From contig NZ_BOMI01000075.1 of the NCBI RefSeq assembly GCF_016862115.1, positions 1-51,589 on the forward strand: 51,589 nt of DNA, written 5' to 3'. Below the pieces are notes generated by a model. The model saw nothing but the letters and a program-made list of their open reading frames with translations, did not search any database and was not told the DNA's origin. Positions 17,554 to 25,583 of the stretch are shown here, piece by piece. The first letter of the stretch is position 1. Every line of letters begins with the position of its first letter. The DNA comes from Paractinoplanes deccanensis. GTDB taxonomy: Bacteria; Actinomycetota; Actinomycetes; Mycobacteriales; Micromonosporaceae. The position numbers were made by a program, and so were the translations under genes.

Positions 17554-18150
17554 TCAGGCGAAGCCGCGGCCGGCCTCGGCCAGCGCCTCGGACACCAGTT
17601 CCCACAGGCTCGTGCCCGGCGGCCGGTCGAGCCAGATGTGCAGCGCCACGCGCAGCGCTGCCAGGAACGCCGCGGACGTCATCTTGACCCGCACGCTCGT
17701 GGGGTCGTCGCCGGACCGGGCCGCGATCTCGGCCGACAGCTCGCGCTCGAGCGCCGCGAACGTCTGCACCTGGGCCGCGACGAGCGACGCCTGGGTGCGG
17801 ACGAGCCGGCTCCGCGCGACCCACTGCGGGTCGACGTCGCCCAGCTCCTGATAGAACCGCTCGGCCGCCGCGGTGAGCGCCGCCCACGCCGGCTCGGTGG
17901 CCGGGCGCGCCCGCACCAGCGCGATCATCGAGTGGATGCGCTGGTAGTCGCCGTACAGCAAGGCTTCTTCCTTGCTGCTAAAGTAGTTGGAGAAGGTCCG
18001 GCGGGACACGCCGGCCTCGTCGGCGATCGCCTCGACCGTGATCCGGTCGGCACCGTGCTCGATCGCGAGACGCATGGCGGCGTCGTGGAGGGCTTGGCGG
18101 GTCGCGGCCTTCTTGCGTTCGCGCAGTCCGGGCTCGGCCGTGGTGCTCAT
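17554..18150 (-). CDS. TetR-family regulator, divergent from MarR-MFS operon
   Basis: A 198-residue TetR regulator. The HTH reads RERKKAATRQALHDAAMRLAIEHGADRITVEAIADEAG, then VSRRTFSNYFSSKEEAL. The YFSSKEEA signature is typical of regulators that control drug efflux. The C-terminal domain is helical with a conserved W in PAWAALTAAAERF. The ATG at 18150 is the first sensible start. An open frame continues upstream, but it would run through the divergent MarR gene. Transcription is divergent from the MarR-MFS pair over a 105-bp gap, so it may control that operon or itself. Confidence 0.9.
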   Translation of the reverse strand: MSTTAEPGLRERKKAATRQALHDAAMRLAIEHGADRITVEAIADEAGVSRRTFSNYFSSKEEALLYGDYQRIHSMIALVRARPATEPAWAALTAAAERFYQELGDVDPQWVARSRLVRTQASLVAAQVQTFAALERELSAEIAARSGDDPTSVRVKMTSAAFLAALRVALHIWLDRPPGTSLWELVSEALAEAGRGFA

Positions 18151-18255
18151 GACTTGAGGGTACCGGCGTGTGACTCGCTTCTCAATGAGAAAACTTGCGC
18201 ATTGGGCATGTTCAGCGGATAGTTGTATGTGGCAATCAAATCCGAGGAGTCCGCC

Positions 18256-18687
18256 GTGAACGATGACGTGCTGCCGGCGCAGATGCAGGAATTGCTCCGG
18301 GCCATCCGCGTGTTCAAGAACCGGCTGGCCCCGCACACCGCGGCCGTGCCTGCCGGCACGCTCGGCACCCTCGCGATGATCGCCACCGGCCGCGGCACTC
18401 ACGTGAAGTCGCTGGCCGCCGAGTGTGCCCTCGACCCCTCGACGGTCAGCCGCTCGGTCGCCGCGCTCGTCAAGGCCGGTCTCGTCGAACGGGCCGCGGA
18501 TCCCGCGGACGGGCGGGCAGCGGTGCTCGCCGTCACCGAGCGAGGCGGACAGGTCCTCGACGAGGTCATGACCTACCACCATCGGCAGCTTGCCGATGCC
18601 CTGCGCGACTGGACACCCGAGGAGCGACGCGCCCTCTCGACGATGCTTCAGCGCTTCACCGACGATCTGATGGAGGCTGCGCGATGA
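18256..18687 (+). CDS. MarR-family regulator
   Basis: A 143-residue winged-helix regulator. The DNA-binding region is LGTLAMIATGRGTHVKSLAAECALDPSTVSRSVAALVKAGLVERAADPADGRAAVLAVTERG. This includes the recognition helix and the DGR wing typical of MarR. GTG 18256 has GAGGAG 6 nt upstream and is preferred to a TTG at 18223. The stop overlaps the MFS start by 4 bp, so the pair is an operon. The usual expectation is that this regulator represses its own operon until a drug or phenolic ligand binds. Confidence 0.92.
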   Translation: MNDDVLPAQMQELLRAIRVFKNRLAPHTAAVPAGTLGTLAMIATGRGTHVKSLAAECALDPSTVSRSVAALVKAGLVERAADPADGRAAVLAVTERGGQVLDEVMTYHHRQLADALRDWTPEERRALSTMLQRFTDDLMEAAR

Positions 18688-20267
18688 GCGCCCCTAGCAC
18701 CACCGGCATCCGGCCGGGCGCCATGTCACACCGCCAGATCATGGAGGCCCTCTCCGGCCTCCTGCTGGTGCTCTTCGTCGCGATGGCCAGCTCGACCATC
18801 GTGTCGACAGCGCTGCCGACGATCATCGGCGCGCTCGACGGGTCACAGACCCAGTACACCTGGGTGGTCACCGCCACCCTGCTGACCGCCACCGCGTCCA
18901 CCCCGATCTGGGGCAAGCTCGCCGACCTGTACAGCAAGAAGTTGCTTGTGCAGATCTCCATCGTGGTGTTCGTGCTCGGCTCGATCGTGGCCGGCTTCTC
19001 GCAGACGGCCGGCCAGCTGATCGCCGCCCGCGCGTTCCAGGGCCTCGGCATGGGCGGCGTCCAGGCGCTGGTCCAGGTCGCGATCGCCGCGATGATCCCG
19101 CCGCGGGAGCGCGGCCGCTACAACGGCTACCTCGGTGGCGTCATGGCGCTGGCCACGGTCGGCGGCCCGCTGATCGGCGGCCTGATCGTCGACAGCGACC
19201 TCGGATGGCGCTGGTGCTTCTTCATCGGCGCGCCGATCGCCGTGGTCGCCCTCGTCGTCCTCCAGAAGACCCTCAACCTCGAGGTCATCCGCCGCGCCAA
19301 CGTGAAGATCGACTACCTCGGCGCGGCCCTGATCGCCGCCGGCGTCAGCGTCCTGCTGATCTGGGTCTCCTTCGTGGACGGCTCGTTCGCGTGGCTGTCG
19401 TGGCAGACCTACGCGATGGTGGGTGGCGCCCTCGTCCTGCTCGCCGCCGCGGTCTGGACCGAGAAGCGGGTCGCCGAGCCCGTCGTCCCGCTCGACATCG
19501 TCGCCAAGCGCAACACCGCCCTGGCGATCCTGGCCAGCCTCGCGGTCGGCATGGCGATGTTCGGCGGCGCGGTCTTCCTCGGCCAGTACTTCCAGATCGG
19601 CCGCGGCTACAGCCCCACCGAGGCGGGCCTGCTGACCATCCCGATGATGGGCGGCATCCTGATCTCGTCGACCATCTCCGGCCGCCTCATCACCAAGTAC
19701 GGCAAGATCAAGCCGTACATCGTGGCCGGCACCATCGTGCTGGTCGTGGGCTTCGCCGGGCTCTCCTTCCTCGACCACGACACCCCGCTCTGGTACGTCG
19801 GCGCCTCGATGTTCCTGGTCGGCGCGGGCGTCGGCATGAGCATGCAGAACCTGGTGCTGACCGTGCAGAACACGGTGGCGCTCAAGGACATCGGCGCGGC
19901 CAGCTCGACGGTGGCGTTCTTCCGCTCGCTCGGCGGCACGATCGGCGTCTCGGTCCTCGGCGCCGTCCTGGCCCGCCGGGTCACCGAGCAGATCACCTCG
20001 GACCTGGCGAACGCCGGCGCGTCGGGCGGCGGCAGTTCGGGCGGCAGCGTCAGCACGCTCAACCTGTCGGCCCTGCCGGAGGCGATCCAGCACATCGTCC
20101 GGGCCGCCTACGGCGACGCCACGGGCCACATCTTCCTGATCTCCGCGGCGGTCGCGGTGATCGGCGTGCTGGCCGCGGCCTTCCTCAAGCCGATCGCGCT
20201 GCGCACCACGGTCGACGTGGACGCCCCCGCGACCGAGGCGAAAAAGGAAGAGGCTCTCGCCCGCTGA
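18684..20267 (+). CDS. MFS multidrug exporter, DHA2 (14-TM) type
   Basis: A 527-residue integral membrane transporter predicted to export drugs or toxic compounds by proton antiport. The first helix has the DHA2-like pattern LVLFVAMASSTIVSTALPTI. Motif A-like GKLADLYSKK lies between TM2 and TM3. Motif C-like GGVMALATVGGPLIGGLIV is in TM5. About 14 hydrophobic segments can be traced, and a short Ser/Gly-rich periplasmic loop precedes the last. The length and plan match the EmrB/QacA subfamily. It is translationally coupled to the MarR gene. A strong terminator follows. Confidence 0.93.
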   Translation: MSAPSTTGIRPGAMSHRQIMEALSGLLLVLFVAMASSTIVSTALPTIIGALDGSQTQYTWVVTATLLTATASTPIWGKLADLYSKKLLVQISIVVFVLGSIVAGFSQTAGQLIAARAFQGLGMGGVQALVQVAIAAMIPPRERGRYNGYLGGVMALATVGGPLIGGLIVDSDLGWRWCFFIGAPIAVVALVVLQKTLNLEVIRRANVKIDYLGAALIAAGVSVLLIWVSFVDGSFAWLSWQTYAMVGGALVLLAAAVWTEKRVAEPVVPLDIVAKRNTALAILASLAVGMAMFGGAVFLGQYFQIGRGYSPTEAGLLTIPMMGGILISSTISGRLITKYGKIKPYIVAGTIVLVVGFAGLSFLDHDTPLWYVGASMFLVGAGVGMSMQNLVLTVQNTVALKDIGAASSTVAFFRSLGGTIGVSVLGAVLARRVTEQITSDLANAGASGGGSSGGSVSTLNLSALPEAIQHIVRAAYGDATGHIFLISAAVAVIGVLAAAFLKPIALRTTVDVDAPATEAKKEEALAR

Positions 20268-20280
20268 GCCCACGCACCTG

Positions 20281-20312
20281 AAGATGCGGCACCCCGCAGG
20301 GTGCCGCATCTT
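20281..20312 (+). terminator. Intrinsic terminator of the MarR-MFS operon
   Basis: A perfect 14-bp stem, AAGATGCGGCACCC (20281-20294) with GGGTGCCGCATCTT (20299-20312), has a CGCA loop and then T residues. It lies 13 nt after the MFS stop codon. Confidence 0.93.
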
Positions 20313-20474
20313 TGTGTATCCGTCTCGTTACAGCCGTGGCGACAATCGTCACGCCGGTGAACATGGAACTCAGGGCTAACACAGAGCTAACCTTCGGAAG
20401 CGGAGCGCTGATCATCCTCATCCCCGGGCGCGCGCTGCCGATTGATGGAGCCGGAGCGAAAGGGAGGTGGCAGG

Positions 20475-22025
20475 TTGGACGCCGAGAGTCTCTCCGCCGC
20501 CCTGCTCGAGCTCGAAGACGAGATCAACTGGGACGCGGCCGCCATGCTCGACCGCGCCGTCCGGCTCGAACGCCAGGCCCACCTGCTCGGCGACGAGCTG
20601 CTCGCGGCCCGCGCGCGACTCAGCCAGGCCAACCTGCGCATGCGCGCCGGTGACGTGGCCGGCGCCGCCCAGCGCATCTGGAAGGTGCACCAGTGGGCGG
20701 TCGACCACGGCGCCCGGCAGCTCACCGCCCGCACCCATCTGGTCTGGTCCAACATTCACCGCCACCTCGGCGACCCGGCGCAGTGCCTCGAGCACGCCGT
20801 CCTCAGCGTCGAGCTGCTCGACGAGACCGCCACCGACCACATGCGCATCTGGCACCGCGTCAAGCTCGCCGACGCGCTGGCGTTCAGCCACTCCATCGAC
20901 GCCGCGCGCCACCGCTTCGAGCAGGCCGAGCGCCTCGCGATCGAGCACGGCCGGCCCGATCTGCGGCTCGCGGTGCTCAACAACTTCGCCTACGCGGAAT
21001 ACACCGCCGGCAACCACGAGATGGCCGAGCGCGTCGCGCAGCGGCTCCAGCAGCACGCCGCCGAGCACGGCTTCGAGCTCGACGCGTCGCTGCTCGACAC
21101 GATCGGGCTCATCGAGATCGGGCGCGGCCGGTTCGCCGAGGCCGTGCACACGCTCGAGGTCTGCATCGAGCGTCACCGGACCGGCCGCGAGGACGACGCC
21201 GACGCCCTGCCCGAATACCTGCTGACCCTCGCGCAAGCCCAGCGCGGCCTGCGAGCGTACGACAGGGCCCAGGCCAGCCTCGACGCCTCCCGCGACCTGT
21301 GCCTCGCGCGCGAGCTCGGCGACGTGCTGGTCCGCGTCCACCAGGAGCAGGCCGAGCTGCACGCGGCTCGCGGCGAGTTCGACCGGGCGTACGAGGTCCA
21401 CAAGATCTTCTTCGCGGCCTTCACGAGCCTGCACTCGAGGCAGCGCGAGGCGCAGGCCCGCACCCGGCAGGCGCTCTTCGAGACGGCCGAGGCGCGGCAG
21501 GAGGCCGAGCGGTTCCGCGAGCAGGCCCGCCGCGACCCGCTGACCGGTCTGCGCAACCGCCGCTACCTCGACGAGCAGCTGCCCGGCCTGATCGACACCG
21601 ACCCCGGCCTCGTCGTCGCGATCGTCGACCTCGACCACTTCAAGCGGATCAACGACCAGCTCTCGCACGACGTCGGCGACCAGGTGCTGGTGCAGGTGGC
21701 CAAGCTGCTCGAGACCGAGCTGGCGGCGATCTCCAAGGAGGCCTTCGTGGCCCGGCTGGGCGGCGAGGAGTTCGTGATGGTGCTGCCCGGCCGCCCGCTG
21801 AGCCAGGCGGCCGAGGAGCTCGACACCATCCGCCGGGCGGTGCGCCGCTACGACTGGGCCACGCTCACCCGCGGCCTGCCGGTGACGATCAGCGTCGGAC
21901 TGTCCGGCCTCGCCGAGACCGAGAGTGACAATCTTCTCTCTCTGGCCGATCGCAACCTGTACGCGGCGAAGCACGCCGGCCGTGACCAGGTCGTGCACCG
22001 CGGCACCCACGCGGCGGCGGCCTGA
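20475..22025 (+). CDS. Soluble TPR-GGDEF diguanylate cyclase
   Basis: A 516-residue protein without TM segments, predicted to make c-di-GMP from two GTP. Residues 1-330 are helical tetratricopeptide-like repeats (for example AARARLSQANLRMRAGDVAGAAQ and DTIGLIEIGRGRFAEAV). A coiled linker rich in Arg/Gln/Glu leads to a GGDEF domain with DPLTGLRNRRYLDE, VDLDHFKRINDQLSHDVGDQVL and the active-site motif RLGGEEF. The product-inhibition I-site RxxD is absent (the residues before RLGGEEF are KEAFVA), so feedback inhibition through it is not expected. Start TTG 20475 follows GGGAGG with 7-nt spacing. An ATG at 20445 in frame lacks such a site. Confidence 0.9.
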   Translation: MDAESLSAALLELEDEINWDAAAMLDRAVRLERQAHLLGDELLAARARLSQANLRMRAGDVAGAAQRIWKVHQWAVDHGARQLTARTHLVWSNIHRHLGDPAQCLEHAVLSVELLDETATDHMRIWHRVKLADALAFSHSIDAARHRFEQAERLAIEHGRPDLRLAVLNNFAYAEYTAGNHEMAERVAQRLQQHAAEHGFELDASLLDTIGLIEIGRGRFAEAVHTLEVCIERHRTGREDDADALPEYLLTLAQAQRGLRAYDRAQASLDASRDLCLARELGDVLVRVHQEQAELHAARGEFDRAYEVHKIFFAAFTSLHSRQREAQARTRQALFETAEARQEAERFREQARRDPLTGLRNRRYLDEQLPGLIDTDPGLVVAIVDLDHFKRINDQLSHDVGDQVLVQVAKLLETELAAISKEAFVARLGGEEFVMVLPGRPLSQAAEELDTIRRAVRRYDWATLTRGLPVTISVGLSGLAETESDNLLSLADRNLYAAKHAGRDQVVHRGTHAAAA

Positions 22026-22053
22026 GCTGGGACTCAACTTGATCAATTACGAC

Positions 22054-22068
22054 CGCTACGCTGTAGCG
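22054..22068. repeat. Short inverted repeat
   Basis: CGCTAC and GTAGCG are separated by 3 nt, between the GGDEF gene and the methyltransferase gene, 50 nt before the latter's GTG. It could be an operator or a weak hairpin. Confidence 0.4.
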
Positions 22069-22117
22069 CACTGACGGACAGCCGGCCCGGGTGCGGGTCA
22101 GGCTCTAGGAGGCGGTC

Positions 22118-22921
22118 GTGGAGAACGAGGTCGCACCCCCCGGTGTGAACATCAATGTGCCGCACTCCGCCCGCATCTACGACTACTGGCTGGGCGGCAA
22201 GGACAACTTCGCCGTCGACCGGGCCGTCGGCGACGCCATGATCAAGGCGATCCCCGGCATGCGCTACATGGCGGGCGAAAATCGCAAGTTCGTCCACCGC
22301 GCGGCCCGCAACCTGGTCGAGGTGGAAGGCATCCGCCAGTTCCTCGACATCGGCACGGGCATACCGACCCGGCCCAACCTGCACGAGATCGCCCAGCGCA
22401 TAGTCCCCGCCGCCCGCGTGGTCTATGTGGACAACGACCCCATCGTCCTGGTGCACGCCCGGGCCCTCATGATCAGCACGGAGCAGGGCCGCAGCGAGTA
22501 CATCTCCGGCGACATCCGCGACCCCGAGTCGATCCTGCAGGACAAGACGCTGCGGGACACGCTCGACTTCTCCGAGCCGATCGGGCTGACGCTGATCGCC
22601 ATCCTGATGCTGATCGCCGACGCCGACGACCCGTGGTCCAGCGTGGCAGCCCTGCGCGACGCCATGCCGTCGGGCAGCTGCCTGGCCATCACCCACCCCA
22701 CGGCCGACTTCGCCCCCGGCGAGGTGGCCGAGGCGGTGGCCGCGGCGACGGGCGCCGGCATGACCCTGGTGGCGCGCACCCGAGAGGCCGTCGAACGCCT
22801 CTTCGGCGACTGGGAGCTGCTCGAGCCCGGCCTGGTCCCGGTCTCGAGCTGGCGCCCCGACGAGCCGGTCGACGACCCGAAGGCCGCCTACTACTGGGCG
22901 GGCGTCGCCCGCAAGCCATAG
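22118..22921 (+). CDS. SAM-dependent methyltransferase, DUF574 type
   Basis: A 267-residue protein of the actinobacterial DUF574/Methyltransf_19 family. The family signature near the N-terminus is present (NVPHSARIYDYWLGGKDNFAVDR in part), and then the SAM-binding strand QFLDIGTGIPTRPNLHEIAQ. The acidic end of the second strand (VVYVDNDPIVLVHARAL) contacts the ribose, and later come LTLIAILMLIAD and the closing AYYWAGVARKP. Members are numerous in Streptomyces and relatives, but their substrates are unknown. It starts at GTG after CTAGGAGG with adequate spacing. It seems monocistronic. Directly downstream lies transposase debris. Confidence 0.9.
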   Translation: MENEVAPPGVNINVPHSARIYDYWLGGKDNFAVDRAVGDAMIKAIPGMRYMAGENRKFVHRAARNLVEVEGIRQFLDIGTGIPTRPNLHEIAQRIVPAARVVYVDNDPIVLVHARALMISTEQGRSEYISGDIRDPESILQDKTLRDTLDFSEPIGLTLIAILMLIADADDPWSSVAALRDAMPSGSCLAITHPTADFAPGEVAEAVAAATGAGMTLVARTREAVERLFGDWELLEPGLVPVSSWRPDEPVDDPKAAYYWAGVARKP

Positions 22922-22969
22922 GCGTTCCTAGGGACAGGCCGGCGGCGGCGATCGTCGGTGTGCAGGAAG

Positions 22970-23235
22970 GCGCAATCAGGTCGCCGCGCCCGCCGTGCTC
23001 GTAACGGCGGATCGGCTCGGCGGTGCCTCGGTGTGCGGTCCGGGGACGCTGGCCAGCCGGGTGATCGGTGGTAGGCGGCCGCTGATCTGGAGGGGCCGAG
23101 TCGTCGTTTCCAGCGCAGGTGCGGGCCGAGCTGTGGTGCGGCCGTGACGAGCGGTCCTGCATGCCGGCGGCGCCGAGTTCGCGATAACGATCGGCCCAGC
23201 GTTTCGCGGTGCGCCAGGAGACGTCCTGGCGTTCA
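22970..23235 (-). pseudogene. Remnant of an IS481-family transposase
   Basis: Reading the minus strand gives the conserved IS481 N-terminal block DVSWRTAKRWADRYRELGAAGM, then QDRSSRPHHS. After a frame change comes LQISGRLPPITRLASVPG, which matches the family's VQIAGRL segment. After another frame change comes TAEPIRRYEHGG, the conserved segment that precedes the catalytic DDE core. The frame therefore shifts at least twice, and the remnant stops soon after RRYEH, so the whole DDE domain is missing. There is no intact start. I see no clear terminal inverted repeats, so the ends given are those of recognisable homology only. Confidence 0.8.
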
Positions 23236-23731
23236 CTTGGTCGGATCGTGTGGTCACACCACCTCGACCGGGTCCAGACGGCCAGGTGGATGACACCGGC
23301 CCGGCGCGGGATCGGGTGGCGGCCGTGCCGTGCCTCGGCGAGGCCGGAAAGCCAACCGGCCGAGCGATCCGGCACGGGGGAACCGGACCGCCCGGCCGGA
23401 GCCTGGCGGCGCCCTCAGCGGGCGCTGGGGCGGGCGTTACGGCGTCACGCCCGCCGATTCAGTTGTTTACGACCCGCCAATAACGGGTAACAGTCGAGCA
23501 GCTTGCAGAAAAATTCTGTCGGTCGCCTCCGCCGGCGGGGTGGTGGTCGCCGTTACCAGCCTCGGCGAGCGACCCCCGGCGACCGAGCGGTGCACACGGG
23601 GCGTAATCAAGCAGTGCCTGAGGCGAGCAGCCGCGAACCTTGCGTAGCCGCTCCGCCGCGGCACCCGAGATCCTGCACTCTCCCCCATGGACAGCCGGGC
23701 GCGACAGCCCTCGGGAGGGCCGCCGGCGGAC
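23236..23731. other. Gene-poor stretch beside the transposase remnant
   Basis: About 500 bases in which several frames are open but none has convincing codon periodicity, a start site or recognisable protein motifs. The composition is less regular than in the flanking genes. It probably contains decayed insertion-element or other foreign DNA. Confidence 0.5.
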
Positions 23732-23986
23732 TCACTCGCGCCTATCGGAACCACCCTCCTCAGTCGACGGCCGAAGGTCGGCCGCCGGGGCTTCGGGGCG
23801 GGTCAGGGCGTACCTAACCCCACCAAAACGGTGAGTGACAGCGCTGGCACGAGTGCTCGCCGCGGTCACGTCGTCGGTCACTGTCTCGTCTCGATAGAGC
23901 GGTGCCGGGTTGCCCCGGCGCGACTCCTCGGCCGCCTCGTTGTCGCCCAGCTCGAAGTGCTCCGGGCCGATGTTGGGAACGGACAT
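23732..23986 (-). CDS. Small hypothetical protein, 84 residues
   Basis: ATG 23986 is preceded by GAGAGGT with suitable spacing, and the first 45 codons show the strong G/C third-position bias expected of a real gene in this genome. The bias fades toward the 3' end. The product starts MSVPNIGPEHFELGDNEAAEE, is acidic at first and basic later, and contains no known domain or membrane segment. It is divergent from the DUF397 gene, 264 bp away. Small genes often accompany XRE/DUF397 modules, so it may belong to that group, but this is a guess. Confidence 0.5.
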   Translation of the reverse strand: MSVPNIGPEHFELGDNEAAEESRRGNPAPLYRDETVTDDVTAASTRASAVTHRFGGVRYALTRPEAPAADLRPSTEEGGSDRRE

Positions 23987-24076
23987 TGTGGTACCTCTCG
24001 CTCGGACGCCCCCGCCAAGGAGCCTCGCGCCGAGGCCGCAGACGCCGTTTCCGCGACCGATCAGTCACTCAAAGAT

Positions 24077-24091
24077 GTCACCGTTAGTGAC
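24077..24091. promoter_or_regulatory. Inverted repeat GTCAC-N5-GTGAC
   Basis: GTCAC (24077-24081) and GTGAC (24087-24091) lie in the intergenic region between the small minus-strand gene and the DUF397 gene, 24 nt upstream of the TATCAT box. It is a possible regulator site for either direction. Confidence 0.4.
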
Positions 24092-24115
24092 CCCCAAGAG
24101 TGTGCGTACGTGCGT

Positions 24116-24166
24116 TATCATGCTCACAATCCCGTGAGTACGCAAGGCCAAATGCACGTGCATTTG
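24116..24166 (+). promoter_or_regulatory. Promoter/operator of the DUF397 gene with 18-bp palindrome
   Basis: A TATCAT box (24116-24121) is followed after exactly 27 nt by the perfect palindrome CAAATGCACGTGCATTTG (24149-24166). The nine bases CGCAAGGCC lie directly before the palindrome core. The same arrangement occurs on the minus strand ahead of the XRE regulator gene (25634 down to 25584), with the same spacing and the same CGCAAGGCC. If TATCAT is a -10 box, the palindrome lies at about +20 to +40, fitting a repressor roadblock. The binder is most simply the XRE protein itself. Confidence 0.7.
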
Positions 24167-24250
24167 CACAAGGTGTGAGGCACTGATTGCTCATCGGAGA
24201 CCATCTGCCTCCGGACGATCCCCGACCGGAGCAAACCAAGGGAGCTTCAC

Positions 24251-24487
24251 ATGACGCACGCGGTTAACGGCATTCCCGCCGGCCAGTTGGAAGGTGTCAC
24301 CTGGCAGAAGAGCCGGCGCAGCAACCCCAGCGGCAACTGCGTCGAGGCCGCCGTTCTGCCGAACGGCGACGTGGCCGTGCGCAACTCTCGGTTCCCCGAG
24401 GGCCCGGCCCTGATCTACACCCCGGCCGAGATCGAGGCGTTCCTGGGCGGAGTTCGCGACGGCGACTTCGACAACCTGCTCGCCTGA
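24251..24487 (+). CDS. DUF397 domain protein
   Basis: A 78-residue protein of the actinobacterial DUF397 family. The signature is clear: VTWQKSRRSNPSGNCVEAA, followed by NGDVAVRNSRFPEGPALIYTPAEIEAFLGGVRDGDFD. These small proteins partner with XRE/DUF5753 regulators, as in the Scr1/Scr2 and WhiJ-type loci of Streptomyces, where they act like an antagonist or effector of the regulator. The ATG has AAGGGAG 8 nt upstream. Its presumed partner at 24571-25482 is convergent rather than tandem. Confidence 0.93.
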   Translation: MTHAVNGIPAGQLEGVTWQKSRRSNPSGNCVEAAVLPNGDVAVRNSRFPEGPALIYTPAEIEAFLGGVRDGDFDNLLA

Positions 24488-24511
24488 GCGCGGTCAGCGT
24501 AAGACGTAAAA

Positions 24512-24550
24512 ACTAGAGGCGTACGAGACTGCAGCTCGTACGCCTCTAGT
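24512..24550 (-). terminator. Strong terminator between DUF397 and XRE genes
   Basis: A perfect 16-bp inverted repeat, ACTAGAGGCGTACGAG (24512-24527) with CTCGTACGCCTCTAGT (24535-24550), has a 7-nt loop. On the minus strand it is followed by TTTTT-like sequence, so it chiefly ends the XRE transcript. It can also act on the DUF397 transcript as a stem. Confidence 0.92.
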
Positions 24551-24570
24551 GTGAATCTCGAAAAAAGCCG

Positions 24571-25482
24571 TCAGGCCGGTCGGCCGATCTCGTGCAGGAG
24601 CTTGCCGAGGATCTCGGGCGTGTGGTTGGGCGGCTCGGCGTCGATGCAGACGCGCTCCATCGCCATCGCGTACTGGTCGACGTCCTCGCGCTTGTCCAGG
24701 TAGATCGCGCTGGTCAGCTGCTCGACGTAGACGACGTCGGGCAGCTCCGGCTCGGGGAAGCGCAGGATCGCGAAGGGGCCGCCCGCGGCCGCGTGGCCAC
24801 CGGCGTGGAACGGAATGATCTGGAGCCGCACGTTCGGCTTCTTGGCCGCCTCGATCAGGGCCTCGATCTGGGCACGCATCACCTCGACGCCGCCGATCGG
24901 CCGGCGCAGGACCGCCTCGTCGATCACCGCCCAGAGCTGCGGCGCGTCGTTGGGCCGGTCGAGGATCGCCTGGCGCTGCCGGCGCAGGTCGACCCGCCGG
25001 TCCATCTCCTCGGGCGTGACACCGGCGTGGCCCAGCATGATCACCGCGCGGGCGTAGTCGGCGGTCTGGAGCAGGCCCGGCACGAACTGGATCTCGTACG
25101 TGCGGATCAGCGTGGCCGCCGCCTCGAGGCCCAGGTAGGACTGGAACCAGCCCGGCATGACGTCGCTGAACTGCTGCCACCAGCCCGGGTTATTTGCCTG
25201 GCGCGCCAGCACGAGCAGCGACTCGCGCTCGTTCGCGTCCTTGACCCCGTACAGGGTCAGGAGGTCGTTGACGTCGCGTTCCTTGAAGCTGACCCGGCCG
25301 AGCTCCATGCGGCTGATCTTCGAGCCCGAGGCCCGGATCTCCCACCCGGCGTCCTCACGGGTGATCCCCTTGGCCTCGCGGAGCTTGCGCAGCTGCGTGC
25401 CGAGCAGGATGCGCAGGACGGTAGGACCGCCGCTCGGCGCCTCCTCCTGCTGCGTACCCGCGCTCACCTGACTCCTCGTCAT
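24571..25482 (-). CDS. XRE-family regulator with DUF5753 domain
   Basis: A 303-residue regulator. The HTH is near residues 27-75 (LGTQLRKLREAKGITREDAGWEIRAS then GSKISRMELGRVSFKERDV), the typical SxISRxExG recognition pattern. The DUF5753 ligand/partner domain follows, with ANNPGWWQQFSDVMPGWFQSYLGLE, YEIQFVPGLLQTADYARAV, VDLRRQRQAIL, LWAVIDEAVLRRPIGG, LQIIPF and VYVEQLTSAIYLD. This is the WhiJ/Scr1-like class that works with DUF397 proteins in development and antibiotic control in Streptomyces. ATG 25482 is chosen because the upstream in-frame extension is not conserved-looking. The promoter carries the palindrome shared with the DUF397 gene. Confidence 0.93.
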   Translation of the reverse strand: MTRSQVSAGTQQEEAPSGGPTVLRILLGTQLRKLREAKGITREDAGWEIRASGSKISRMELGRVSFKERDVNDLLTLYGVKDANERESLLVLARQANNPGWWQQFSDVMPGWFQSYLGLEAAATLIRTYEIQFVPGLLQTADYARAVIMLGHAGVTPEEMDRRVDLRRQRQAILDRPNDAPQLWAVIDEAVLRRPIGGVEVMRAQIEALIEAAKKPNVRLQIIPFHAGGHAAAGGPFAILRFPEPELPDVVYVEQLTSAIYLDKREDVDQYAMAMERVCIDAEPPNHTPEILGKLLHEIGRPA

Positions 25483-25583
25483 AGCCGTGTGTGGGCTGCC
25501 GGCCGCAGTCCCCAAGCATCCTAAGGGGGAGATCGTCCACAACGAAACAGCCCGAGCCTAACGCCCGAGACGTTCGCCCCCTG

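Noticed and set aside
23503..24178. Several open frames between the transposase remnant and the DUF397 gene on the plus strand
   Set aside because: They lack start sites and motifs, and the part opposite 23732-23986 has better coding signal on the minus strand.
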